From Longispora albida DSM 44784 (GTDB lineage Bacteria; Actinomycetota; Actinomycetes; Mycobacteriales; Micromonosporaceae): a DNA stretch of 64,000 nucleotides. The position numbers and the translations under genes are program-made. Under the pieces are notes generated by a model. It saw nothing but the letters and a program-made list of their open reading frames with translations, was not told the origin of the DNA and searched no databases. Positions 47,811-55,148 of the stretch are shown piece by piece. Every line of letters begins with the position of its first letter. Position 1 is the stretch's first letter. Location of the stretch: assembly GCF_000379825.1 (NCBI RefSeq), contig NZ_KB903825.1:1-64000 (forward strand), read 5' to 3'.

Positions 47811-48572
47811 ATGCGGCTGGACGGCAGGGTCGCCGTGGTGACCGGCGGGGGCAGCGGGATCGGGCTGGCGACGGTGCGGCGGTTCGCGGCCGAGGGCGCG
47901 CGGGTCGTCGTGGTGGACATCAACCCGGAGGCTGGCAAGGCCGCGGCGCAGGAGGCCGGGGGCGTGTTCCGCGAGGTGGACGTGACCTCGGAGGACGGCA
48001 TCCGTGACCTGTTCGCGGAGACGGCAGCCGAGCTGGGCTCGCTGGACATCGTGTTCAACAACGCGGGGATCTCCCCGCCCGACGACGATTCCATCCTGGA
48101 CACCGGGCTCGACGCGTGGGAGCGGGTGCAGCGGGTCAACCTGACGAGCGTGTACCTGGGCTGCAAGTACGCCATCCCGCACATGCTCGCCCAGGGCAGG
48201 GGCTCGATCATCAACACCGCGTCGTTCGTGGCGCTGATGGGCGCGGCGACCTCGCAGATCTCCTACACCGCCTCGAAGGGCGGGGTGCTCGCGATGAGCA
48301 GGGAGCTGGGTGTGCAGTTCGCCCGGCAGGGTATCCGGGTCAACGCGCTGTGCCCGGGGCCGGTGAACACTCCCCTGCTCAGGGAGCTGTTCGCCGCCGA
48401 CCCGGAGCGGGCGGCCCGGCGGCTCGTGCACGTGCCGGCCGGGCGGTTCGCCGAGCCGGAGGAGATCGCGGCGGCCGTGGCGTTCCTGGCCAGCGACGAC
48501 GCCTCGTTCGTCACCGCGTCGTCGTTCGTCGTGGACGGCGGCATCACCGGGGCGTACGTGACCCCGCTATGA
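47811..48572 (+). CDS. Short-chain dehydrogenase/reductase
   Basis: A 253-residue SDR with VVTGGGSGIGLATVRRF (dinucleotide site), NNAGIS, active-site Ser and YTASKGG (Tyr/Lys catalytic) and the NALCPGPVNTPLLREL segment. It starts directly at the base after the aldehyde dehydrogenase stop. It probably handles an alcohol or aldehyde intermediate of the same catabolic pathway. Confidence 0.93.
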   Translation: MRLDGRVAVVTGGGSGIGLATVRRFAAEGARVVVVDINPEAGKAAAQEAGGVFREVDVTSEDGIRDLFAETAAELGSLDIVFNNAGISPPDDDSILDTGLDAWERVQRVNLTSVYLGCKYAIPHMLAQGRGSIINTASFVALMGAATSQISYTASKGGVLAMSRELGVQFARQGIRVNALCPGPVNTPLLRELFAADPERAARRLVHVPAGRFAEPEEIAAAVAFLASDDASFVTASSFVVDGGITGAYVTPL

Positions 48573-49246
48573 GGCCCGTGATCGGTGTCACCGCGTATGT
48601 GGAGCCCGCCCGCTGGCTGGCCTGGGACACCACGGCGGTCGTCATCCCGCACAGTTACACCGAGTGCGTCCGGGAGGCCGGCGGCCACCCGGTCGTCCTG
48701 CCGCCCGATCCCGACCCGGCGATCCTGTCCCGGCTCGACGGGCTGGTGCTGACGGGCGGGGCCGACGTGTCCCCCGCCCTGTACGGCGCGGAGCCGCACC
48801 CGGAGACCATGACGCGCGCCGACCGCGACGCCGGGGAGCTGGCCCTGCTGGCCGCGGCAGGCGAGCTGCCCGTCCTCGGTATCTGCCGGGGCATGCAGCT
48901 CATGGCCGTCCACACCGGAGGCCGGCTGCACCAGCACCTGCCGGAGCTGATCGGCGGCGTGCGGCACCTGCCGCAGCGCGGTGTCTTCGGCAGGCACCAG
49001 GCGCGTTTCGAACCGGGTTCGCGGGTGCACGCGATCCTCGGAGCGGGTGAGGAGATCAACTCCTACCATCACCAGTCGGTGGCCGACCCGGGCAAGCTGG
49101 CCGTCACGGGCTGGGCTGACGACGGGGTGATCGAGGCGCTGGAGGACCCGGGCCTGCCCTTCCACCTGGGCGTGCAGTGGCATCCGGAGCAGTCCCGTGA
49201 CCTGCGCCTGTTCAGCGCCCTGGTGACAGCGAGCCGAACCAGGTAG
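48569..49246 (+). CDS. Gamma-glutamyl hydrolase, class I glutamine amidotransferase-like (PuuD type)
   Basis: A 225-residue peptidase C26 protein that cleaves gamma-glutamyl amides such as gamma-glutamyl-GABA. It has LDGLVLTGGADVSPALYG, the nucleophile in VLGICRGMQLMAVHTGG (Cys near 110), NSYHHQSV and GVQWHPEQS (His/Glu). ATG 48569 overlaps the SDR stop (ATGA). Its last 35 bases overlap the convergent hydrolase gene. Confidence 0.92.
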   Translation: MRPVIGVTAYVEPARWLAWDTTAVVIPHSYTECVREAGGHPVVLPPDPDPAILSRLDGLVLTGGADVSPALYGAEPHPETMTRADRDAGELALLAAAGELPVLGICRGMQLMAVHTGGRLHQHLPELIGGVRHLPQRGVFGRHQARFEPGSRVHAILGAGEEINSYHHQSVADPGKLAVTGWADDGVIEALEDPGLPFHLGVQWHPEQSRDLRLFSALVTASRTR

Positions 49247-50084
49247 CCAGGACTTTCGTGTATTCCGGGCTCAGCGTGCCGGTGGCCCGGTCGCCCGGGA
49301 AATGGCCGAGCCCGGGCAGCACGGCGATCTCCAGTGCGGGGTTGCCGGTGCGGTGCCAGGTGTCGATGCTGGCCGCGACCGGCACGCATTCCTCGTCCTC
49401 GCCATAGATCAGCAATACCGGCTGCCCGGCCCGCCTCAGGAATGGTTCCAGATCGAAATCCATGTCTGGCCAGGAAAGCGGCCCCGGCGGGATTTCCGCC
49501 GGCAGGTGGCAGTGCGGGAACCATTCTTTTTCCTTGTACCCGCCAAGCACGATCTCCGCCTCCGCCCGCCCCAGAGTCCCGCGCAGCAGCCGCTCCATCG
49601 CGAGCCGCGCGGTGAGCGCCTCGGCGATGTCGGCCGCGCCGAACCCGCGACGGCGAAGCGCCTCGGCCGTGGAGTACCGCATCTGCTCTGCCGGGCTCAC
49701 TCCCGGCCCGCCGACCAGCGCCAGGAACGCGATGCCCGGGTCCTCGGCGGCGGCGATCACGGCCGGCCACGAGCCCTGGCTGTACGCCCAGAATCCGCAG
49801 GGCGCGCCGCCGAGCCGGGCACGAAGTACCTCGTGCGCGGCCCGGGCGTCGGCCGCCTGCACGCCGAACGGGACGTCACCGGCGGCGTGCTGGCGGCGGT
49901 CGTAGCTGAGGACGGCGTACCCGGCCGGCACGAGCGTCTCGGCCAGGTGCCGGAAGATCGGCTGGTCACGGCCGGGATTGCTGGCCGGGTGGAGTGTGAC
50001 CACGCCGCCGAGGGCCGGGCCGGACGGTTCCCGGATCACCGCTGGCAGGCCGGAGCCGGGCACGGTCAGCTCAGTCGTCATCAT
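49212..50084 (-). CDS. Alpha/beta hydrolase (dienelactone-hydrolase-like)
   Basis: A 290-residue alpha/beta-hydrolase. It has GGVVTLHPASNPGRD (oxyanion region), the nucleophile elbow WAYSQGSWPAVIA (Ser near 102), and a C-terminal LIYGEDEECVP (Asp) and GLGHFPG (His). A well-placed promoter ends 6 bases before ATG 50084, so the message is leaderless. It overlaps the convergent gamma-glutamyl hydrolase gene by 35 bases. Confidence 0.85.
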   Translation of the reverse strand: MMTTELTVPGSGLPAVIREPSGPALGGVVTLHPASNPGRDQPIFRHLAETLVPAGYAVLSYDRRQHAAGDVPFGVQAADARAAHEVLRARLGGAPCGFWAYSQGSWPAVIAAAEDPGIAFLALVGGPGVSPAEQMRYSTAEALRRRGFGAADIAEALTARLAMERLLRGTLGRAEAEIVLGGYKEKEWFPHCHLPAEIPPGPLSWPDMDFDLEPFLRRAGQPVLLIYGEDEECVPVAASIDTWHRTGNPALEIAVLPGLGHFPGDRATGTLSPEYTKVLATWFGSLSPGR

Positions 50085-50090
50085 GACTTC

Positions 50091-50119
50091 ACAATGACGG
50101 CTTTGATGACGCCAGTCAA
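50091..50119 (-). promoter_or_regulatory. Leaderless promoter with flanking inverted repeat
   Basis: On the minus strand TTGACT (50114-50119) and CATTGT (50091-50096) are 17 bases apart and end 6 bases before ATG 50084. AATGACG (50093-50099) and CGTCATT (50122-50128) form an inverted repeat bracketing the -35, a likely repressor site. Confidence 0.65.
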
Positions 50120-50123
50120 GACG

Positions 50124-50474
50124 TCATTCTGACAGCCGATCCCGCAGCCCGCCGGAAGCGTCCAGCCGGTCCGGGTGCCACGGGCCCCACTTGCGCTCCA
50201 CCTCGGCCGCCAGGTCGACGCCGTGGTGCCGGGCCAGGACGAGCAGCTGGCAGAGCACGTCGGCCAGCTCGGAGCGGAAGGCCTCGTCCAGCTGCGCCGC
50301 CGAGTACCCCTTGTCGCGGGCCTGACCGGAGCGCATGAGGTGGGCCTGGGTCAGCTCGCCGACCTCCTCATGGAGTTTGAGCAGGTACCAGGAATCATTA
50401 CGGTCGATATCATGCCGGACGGCATATGTTGCGGAAACAGCCTCGGCCACATCCGCGATCTTTTCCAGGCGCAT
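50124..50474 (-). CDS. MazG-like nucleotide pyrophosphohydrolase
   Basis: A 116-residue all-helical MazG-fold protein. Metal-binding acidic motifs are LLKLHEEVGELTQAHL (EExxE, near 32-47) and FRSELADVLCQLLVLARHHGVDL (ExxD, about 66-88). It may clean up abnormal nucleotides. ATG 50474. The adjacent hydrolase has its own promoter, so this is probably a separate unit. Confidence 0.88.
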   Translation of the reverse strand: MRLEKIADVAEAVSATYAVRHDIDRNDSWYLLKLHEEVGELTQAHLMRSGQARDKGYSAAQLDEAFRSELADVLCQLLVLARHHGVDLAAEVERKWGPWHPDRLDASGGLRDRLSE

Positions 50475-50575
50475 GGCGAGAGCCTAATAGGCAGCTCGGA
50501 GATCACTTATTCCTGATCGCATTGGCAGGCATGCCACACTGCGACATTCATCTATATCTGATCATCCGGTTTCCC

Positions 50576-50581
50576 TATAGT
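50576..50581 (+). promoter_or_regulatory. -10 box upstream of secreted protein gene
   Basis: TATAGT lies 55 bases before ATG 50636 in an unusually AT-rich stretch (50500-50580). No good -35 at 17-18 bases. Confidence 0.4.
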
Positions 50582-50635
50582 CAGGCATCGATCCACCCGT
50601 CGCTCCAACCCTCCACATCGGATCGGAGGACCATA

Positions 50636-51169
50636 ATGGTCCGGCTAGCCAGAACCGCTGCCGCAATCCTGCTCGCCGTCGCCGGCAGCGTCGCGGCGCT
50701 CGCCACCCCGGCCCAGGCCGCGGTGATCGACGCGAGCTGTGTGCCGCCGAGCTACAACGTGACGGCCTTCAACCCGCCCCTCACGACGGTGCTCGCCCCG
50801 ACGACGCTCACGTACAAGACCACATACAGGCCGTGCACGTCCCAGACGTCGAACCTGTCCTACGGGTTCACCAACATCACGGTCAACATGAACGACCAGT
50901 GCCAGATGGTGCTCCAGACCTTCGTGATGACGTACACGATCCACTGGAACAACGGCCAGAGCAGCACCATCCAGGCCACCCGCACCGCCAGCATCTCCGG
51001 CAGCACGCTGACGGTGACGCTCAGCGGCCAGGTGATCGGCGGGCTGTTCACCGGCAGCCGCTCGTTCGAGCAGCAGGTCGGGTCGGCTGTGGACCTCCAG
51101 AACTGCCTGGCGGGAATCAGCCGGCTGAGCAGCACCACAGGCAAAGTAACCCTAAGAATCTGGCACTAG
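50636..51169 (+). CDS. Secreted beta-rich protein
   Basis: A 177-residue precursor with signal peptide (MVRLARTAAAILLAVAGSVAALA, cut near AQA) and a Thr/Ser-rich, strand-rich domain of about 150 residues with four Cys (SCVPP, RPCTSQ, DQCQM, NCLAG). No recognised family. CGGAGGA precedes ATG 50636. It ends just before palindrome copy 3. Confidence 0.75.
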   Translation: MVRLARTAAAILLAVAGSVAALATPAQAAVIDASCVPPSYNVTAFNPPLTTVLAPTTLTYKTTYRPCTSQTSNLSYGFTNITVNMNDQCQMVLQTFVMTYTIHWNNGQSSTIQATRTASISGSTLTVTLSGQVIGGLFTGSRSFEQQVGSAVDLQNCLAGISRLSSTTGKVTLRIWH

Positions 51170-51177
51170 GCCGTTTG

Positions 51178-51278
51178 GACCCGCTGAGAGCGAATCTGGA
51201 CTGCGCATCGGGGCCTCCCACGTACAACACCGGTACGTGGGAGGCCCCGATGCTTGCCAGATTCGCTCTCAGCGGGCC
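51178..51278 (+). repeat. Structured palindrome, copy 3
   Basis: A 101-base palindrome between the convergent secreted-protein and XRE-cupin genes. Outer stem GACCCGCTGAGAGCGAATCTGG / CCAGATTCGCTCTCAGCGGGCC, internal loop ACTGC/TTG, inner stem about 20 pairs, terminal loop AACACCG (51226-51232). Flank CACTTCG..GTTAGAT follows. The stems differ in sequence from copies 1 and 2 but keep pairing; the terminal loop matches copy 4. Confidence 0.9.
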
Positions 51279-51314
51279 ACTTCGTGTTAGATCAAGAGCT
51301 TTAGATCAAAAGCT

Positions 51315-51899
51315 TTATCTTGTACTGGTTTTGGGCTTGGCTCTGATGTGCATGCGTTCGCCCTGGGGGCCGAAGAGGCTGAGGATCTCGACCGGCTCGT
51401 CGCCGGTGCTGCCGAACCAGTGCGGCACCCGGGTGTCGAACTCGGCAGCCTCGCCGGCCTTGAGCACGAGGTCATGCTCGGCCAGGACGAGGCGGAGCTT
51501 TCCCCGCAGGACGTACAGCCACTCGTAGCCCTCGTGGGTGCGTGGCTCCGGCTCGGACCGGGTCACCGGGATCACCATCTTGTACGCCTGCGGCCCGCCC
51601 GGCTGCTGGGTCAGCGGGACGATCGTCGAGCCGTGCCGGGTCACCGGCTTCAGCCGCACGCGCGGGTCGCCGACCGGCGGCGCGCCGACCAGCTCGTCGA
51701 GGGGTACCTGGTAGGCGCGGGCCAGCGGCAGCAGCAGTTCCAGGGTCGGCTTGCGCTCCCCGGACTCCAGCCGCGACAGGGTGCTGACCGAGACGCCGGT
51801 GCTCTCCGCGAGCTGGCTGAGAGTGATGCCGTGCCGTTTACGCAGCTCCCGCAGGCGTGGCCCGACCGAGGCGAGGATCTCCGGATCATCGTTTGCCAT
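51315..51899 (-). CDS. XRE regulator with cupin domain
   Basis: A 194-residue regulator: helix-turn-helix LRELRKRHGITLSQLAESTGVSVSTLSRLESGERKP (17-52) and a C-terminal cupin (EPEPRTHEGYEWLYVLRGKLRLVL... VPHWFGS, about 115-170) that should sense a small ligand or metal. ATG 51899 is leaderless. A TGCCG-TAC-CGGCA palindrome upstream is a good autoregulatory site. It probably regulates the divergent oxidoreductase/methyltransferase and pump. Confidence 0.92.
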   Translation of the reverse strand: MANDDPEILASVGPRLRELRKRHGITLSQLAESTGVSVSTLSRLESGERKPTLELLLPLARAYQVPLDELVGAPPVGDPRVRLKPVTRHGSTIVPLTQQPGGPQAYKMVIPVTRSEPEPRTHEGYEWLYVLRGKLRLVLAEHDLVLKAGEAAEFDTRVPHWFGSTGDEPVEILSLFGPQGERMHIRAKPKTSTR

Positions 51900-51906
51900 A
51901 TCAGCA

Positions 51907-51928
51907 ACATTACTTTGCCGTACCGGCA
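51907..51928 (-). promoter_or_regulatory. Promoter and operator of XRE-cupin gene
   Basis: On the minus strand -10 TAATGT (51907-51912) lies 7 bases before ATG 51899. Next to it is the palindrome TGCCGTACCGGCA (51916-51928), between -10 and where the -35 should be, a likely repressor site. Confidence 0.55.
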
Positions 51929-51943
51929 GAGCGTTGCACTGTA

Positions 51944-52108
51944 AGAGGTCCTAACTCCATGACGGTGGTGCTATGGCGAGCTCCAGGAGGCGAGCGGCAA
52001 GCCGAATTCCAGGGCGGATACCGGTGTTGTATCCGCCCTGGAATTCGGCGCAGTCCGGTCGTCTTCTGGAGCCGGCAGAGCGCCGCCAGTCATGGAGTTA
52101 GGACCTCT
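51944..52108 (-). repeat. Structured palindrome, copy 4, with 20-base terminal inverted repeats
   Basis: A 165-base element in the divergent promoter region. Outermost are perfect 20-base inverted repeats (51944-51963 with 52089-52108), then looser arms with a GCTCCAG/CTGGAGC stem. At the core is a perfect 21-pair hairpin (52001-52021 with 52029-52049). On the minus strand it carries the same ACTGC/TTG internal loop and AACACCG terminal loop as copy 3, although its stem sequences are unrelated. The plus-strand transcript of the next gene may carry it as a 5' leader. Confidence 0.88.
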
Positions 52109-52134
52109 CAAGGCAGACGGAAGGGAGATCACAG

Positions 52135-53763
52135 ATGGAAGAGAAGTACGACGTCGTGGTGGCCGGGGGCGGCGCGGCCGGGCTCGGTGGCGCGCTGGCG
52201 CTGGCCAGGGCCCGCCGCTCGGTGCTCGTCGTCGACGCCGGCCGGCCGCGCAACGCCCCAGCGGGTCACGTCCACGCGTACCTGGGCCGGGAGGGCACTC
52301 CCCCGGCGGAGCTGTACGAGATCGGCCGGAAGGAAGTCACCTCCTACGGCGCCGAGATCGTCACGGGCACCGTCGAGTCGGCGAGCAGGCACCGGGACGG
52401 CTTCGTCGTGACGCTGGACGGCGGCCGGTCGGTCCGCGCCCGCCGCCTGCTGATCACGACCGGCGTGACCGACGGGCTGCCGGACGTACCCGGCCTGGCC
52501 GGCCGCTGGGGGCGCGACGTGCTGCACTGCCCGTACTGCCACGGGTACGAGGTCCGCGACCAGCGGATCGGCGTCCTGGCCACCGGGCCGGTCGCCTGGC
52601 ACCAGGCCGAGGTGTGGCGGCAGTGGAGCGAGCACGTGACCGTCATCCTGCACGGCGCCCCGGAACCGGACGAGGCCCAGGCCCTCCGCCTGACGGCACG
52701 CGGCATCCGGGTCGTGCCCGGCCCGGCCGGGTCCGTCGAGGTGACCGGCGACCGGCTGACCGGCGTGAAGCTGGCCTCTGGCGAGGTGGTGCCGCTCGAC
52801 GCGCTGGTCGTCGCGCCGTCTCCTGCGGCCGGTTCCCCGCTGCTCGGCTCGCTCGGGCTCGCCGCCGCTGACGTGGAGTTCGGCGGGCAGGTGATCGGCA
52901 GCCAGGTACCGGCTGATCCGGCCGGGAAGACCAGCGTGCCGGGCGTGTGGGTGGCCGGCAACGTGGCCGACCTGAGCGCACAGGTGATCACGGCCGCCGC
53001 GGCCGGGACCAAGGCCGGTTCGATGATCAATATGGAACTGGTGAACGAGGACACCTACGACGCCGTCCACCAGTACCGGCACCGCACCGGCACCTTCTTC
53101 GAGCGCGAGGCGCTGGAGGACTGGTACCGCTCCCGCCCGGCGCTGTGGAGCGGCAGGCCCAACGCCCAGCTCGTCACGGAGGCAAGCCGGCTCACCCCTG
53201 GGCGGGTACTCGACGCCGGCTGCGGCGAGGGCGGCGACGCCATCTGGCTGGCCGGCCACGGCTGGCAGGTCACCGCCGTGGACCTCGCGAGCACGGCACT
53301 CGACCGGGGCGCAGCGCACGCCGCCGAGGCTGGGGCCGAGGTCGCGGGCCGGATCACGTGGACGCAGACCGACCTGCGTTCCGAGCCGCCTGCCTCCGGG
53401 ACCTATGACCTGGTGTCAGCCCAGTACCTGCACCTGCCCGCTGCGGAACGGCAGGCGCTGTTCAGCCGGCTGGCCGAGGCCGTGGCCCCGGGCGGCACCC
53501 TGCTGCTCGTCGGCCACGACCCTTCCGACCCAGCCCACGGCGGCGGCCACGGGGCTGGCCATGGACCTCAGCACGACAACGGGAACACGCACGGAACCCG
53601 GCCGCACCTGATTCCGTTGTTCACCGTCGAAGAGGTCTCCGGGGAGCTCGACCCGGCGGTCTGGGACATCCACACGGCCGAGATCCGTGAGCGTTCCACT
53701 GCGGACAGGGCGGGCCGCGAGGCCACCGCCCGCGATGTCGTCCTGGTCGCCCGCCGCCGATGA
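52135..53763 (+). CDS. Fusion of thioredoxin-reductase-like oxidase and SAM methyltransferase
   Basis: A 542-residue two-domain enzyme. Residues 1-300 form a small FAD/NAD(P) oxidoreductase: VVVAGGGAAGLGGALALARARRSVLVVDAG, LLITTGVTDGLPD, redox pair LHCPYCHGYEVRD (CxxC near 138-141) and VPGVWVAGNVAD. Residues 320-542 are a class I methyltransferase (VLDAGCGEGGDAIWLAGHGWQVTAVDLA) with a His-rich insertion. CPYCHG, with His instead of the Asp of true thioredoxin reductases, is as in dithiol oxidases such as GliT and HlmI. ATG 52135 follows GGAAGGGAG. It is coupled to an efflux pump. Likely detoxifies thiols or dithiols. Confidence 0.88.
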   Translation: MEEKYDVVVAGGGAAGLGGALALARARRSVLVVDAGRPRNAPAGHVHAYLGREGTPPAELYEIGRKEVTSYGAEIVTGTVESASRHRDGFVVTLDGGRSVRARRLLITTGVTDGLPDVPGLAGRWGRDVLHCPYCHGYEVRDQRIGVLATGPVAWHQAEVWRQWSEHVTVILHGAPEPDEAQALRLTARGIRVVPGPAGSVEVTGDRLTGVKLASGEVVPLDALVVAPSPAAGSPLLGSLGLAAADVEFGGQVIGSQVPADPAGKTSVPGVWVAGNVADLSAQVITAAAAGTKAGSMINMELVNEDTYDAVHQYRHRTGTFFEREALEDWYRSRPALWSGRPNAQLVTEASRLTPGRVLDAGCGEGGDAIWLAGHGWQVTAVDLASTALDRGAAHAAEAGAEVAGRITWTQTDLRSEPPASGTYDLVSAQYLHLPAAERQALFSRLAEAVAPGGTLLLVGHDPSDPAHGGGHGAGHGPQHDNGNTHGTRPHLIPLFTVEEVSGELDPAVWDIHTAEIRERSTADRAGREATARDVVLVARRR

Positions 53764-55148
53764 CCACAGTCGCCACCACCGCGCGGCCCGTCCAGTGGGG
53801 ACTGGGCGGGCTCGCGCTCTCGATGCTCCTGGCGTCTCTCGGTACCAGCATCGCCAACGTCGCCCTGCCTGCCCTGGCCGAGGCGTTCGCGGCCCCGTTC
53901 CAGGCGGTGCAGTGGGTGGTGCTGGCGTACCTGCTCGCGATCACCGCACTGATCGTCAGCGCCGGCCGCCTCGGTGACCTGGCCGGACGGCGCAGGCTGC
54001 TCGTGGGCGGCCTGGCCCTGTACACGGGCGCGTCAGTCCTGTGCGGACTCGCCCCGGCGCTCGGCACCCTGATCGCGGCCAGAGCCGTTCAGGGCGCCGG
54101 AGCGGCGGTGATGATGGCCCTGACGATGGCGCTGGCCGGGGCCGCCGTACCGAAGGAGCGGACCGGCAGGGCGATGGGCCTGCTGGGCACCATGTCGGCG
54201 ATCGGCACGGCGGCCGGCCCTTCGCTCGGCGGGCTGCTGCTGGCGGGGCCGGGCTGGCGGGCGGTGTTCCTGGCTCCGGTACCCCTCGGCGTGCTGGCCC
54301 TGTTCCTGACCTGCCGCCACCTGCCCGCCGAGCAGGCTCCCAGCGGCACCCGGCCCCGCTTCGACCACCTCGGTACCGCGATCCTCGCCGGCACTCTCGC
54401 CGCCTACGCCCTCGCGATGACCACCGGCCGTGGCTCCTTCGGCCTCGGCAACGCGGCGCTGCTCGTCGCGGCGGCGCTCGGCACGGCGCTGTTCGTCCGG
54501 GTCCAAACGCGCGCCGCGTCCCCGCTGCTCGACCTGACGGCCTTCCGCAGCGCAGCGCTGACCGGCAGCCTGCTGGCCAGCGCGCTCGTCTCCACGGTGA
54601 TGATGGCGACCCTGGTCGTCGGCCCGTTCTACCTGACCCGTGGCCTGGGGCTGCCCGCAGCGCTGACCGGCCTGGTCATGTCCGCAGGCCCGGCCGTCAC
54701 GGCACTGACCAGCTCGGCGGCCGGGCGGTTCGCCGACCGGCTCGGCGCGGGCCGGATGACCACGGCTGGCCTGGCCGGCATCCTCGCCGGGTCACTGCTG
54801 CTGGCTGCCATGCCACGGAGTTCCGGCGTGGCCGGGTACGCCGGATCGCTGATCCTCACCACGGCCAGCTATGCCCTCTTCCAGACCGCGAACAACACCT
54901 CGGTCATGGCGGGTGCCGCCCCCGAGCGGCGCGGCGTCATCTCCGGCGTGCTGAACCTCTCCCGCAACCTCGGCCTGATCACCGGCGCGTCGGTCATGGG
55001 CGCGGTTTTCGCGGTGGCCGCCTCCACCAGCGACATGACCTCAGCGGCACCCGAAGCGGTGGCGACCGGCATGCGCGTCACCTTCCTCACCGCCGCGGCC
55101 CTGGTCGCCCTCGCACTCGCCGCCATGCCCATCACGCACCGACGATGA
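53760..55148 (+). CDS. DHA2-type multidrug MFS efflux pump
   Basis: A 462-residue carrier with about 14 membrane helices. It has LGTSIANVALPALAEAF in helix 1, WVVLAYLLAITALIVSAGRLGDLAGRRRLL (motif A) and PSLGGLLLAGPGWRAVF (antiporter motif C). ATG 53760 overlaps the fusion gene's stop (ATGA), so it exports something tied to that enzyme. Its 3' end overlaps the convergent kinase frame by 108 bases. Confidence 0.92.
   Translation: MTTVATTARPVQWGLGGLALSMLLASLGTSIANVALPALAEAFAAPFQAVQWVVLAYLLAITALIVSAGRLGDLAGRRRLLVGGLALYTGASVLCGLAPALGTLIAARAVQGAGAAVMMALTMALAGAAVPKERTGRAMGLLGTMSAIGTAAGPSLGGLLLAGPGWRAVFLAPVPLGVLALFLTCRHLPAEQAPSGTRPRFDHLGTAILAGTLAAYALAMTTGRGSFGLGNAALLVAAALGTALFVRVQTRAASPLLDLTAFRSAALTGSLLASALVSTVMMATLVVGPFYLTRGLGLPAALTGLVMSAGPAVTALTSSAAGRFADRLGAGRMTTAGLAGILAGSLLLAAMPRSSGVAGYAGSLILTTASYALFQTANNTSVMAGAAPERRGVISGVLNLSRNLGLITGASVMGAVFAVAASTSDMTSAAPEAVATGMRVTFLTAAALVALALAAMPITHRR

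Noticed and set aside
51178-52108. Resemblance of the palindromes to integron attC sites (GTTAGAT fits GTTRRRY; folded single-strand structure)
   Set aside because: Only one end carries a GTTRRRY/RYYYAAC-like core, no integrase is present and the copies are dispersed between core genes, so attC is not supported.
52135-53763. Frameshift or assembly artefact joining two genes in the FAD/methyltransferase fusion
   Set aside because: The frame is continuous with a reasonable linker (about 300-320) and good codon usage; such fusions are known in actinobacteria.
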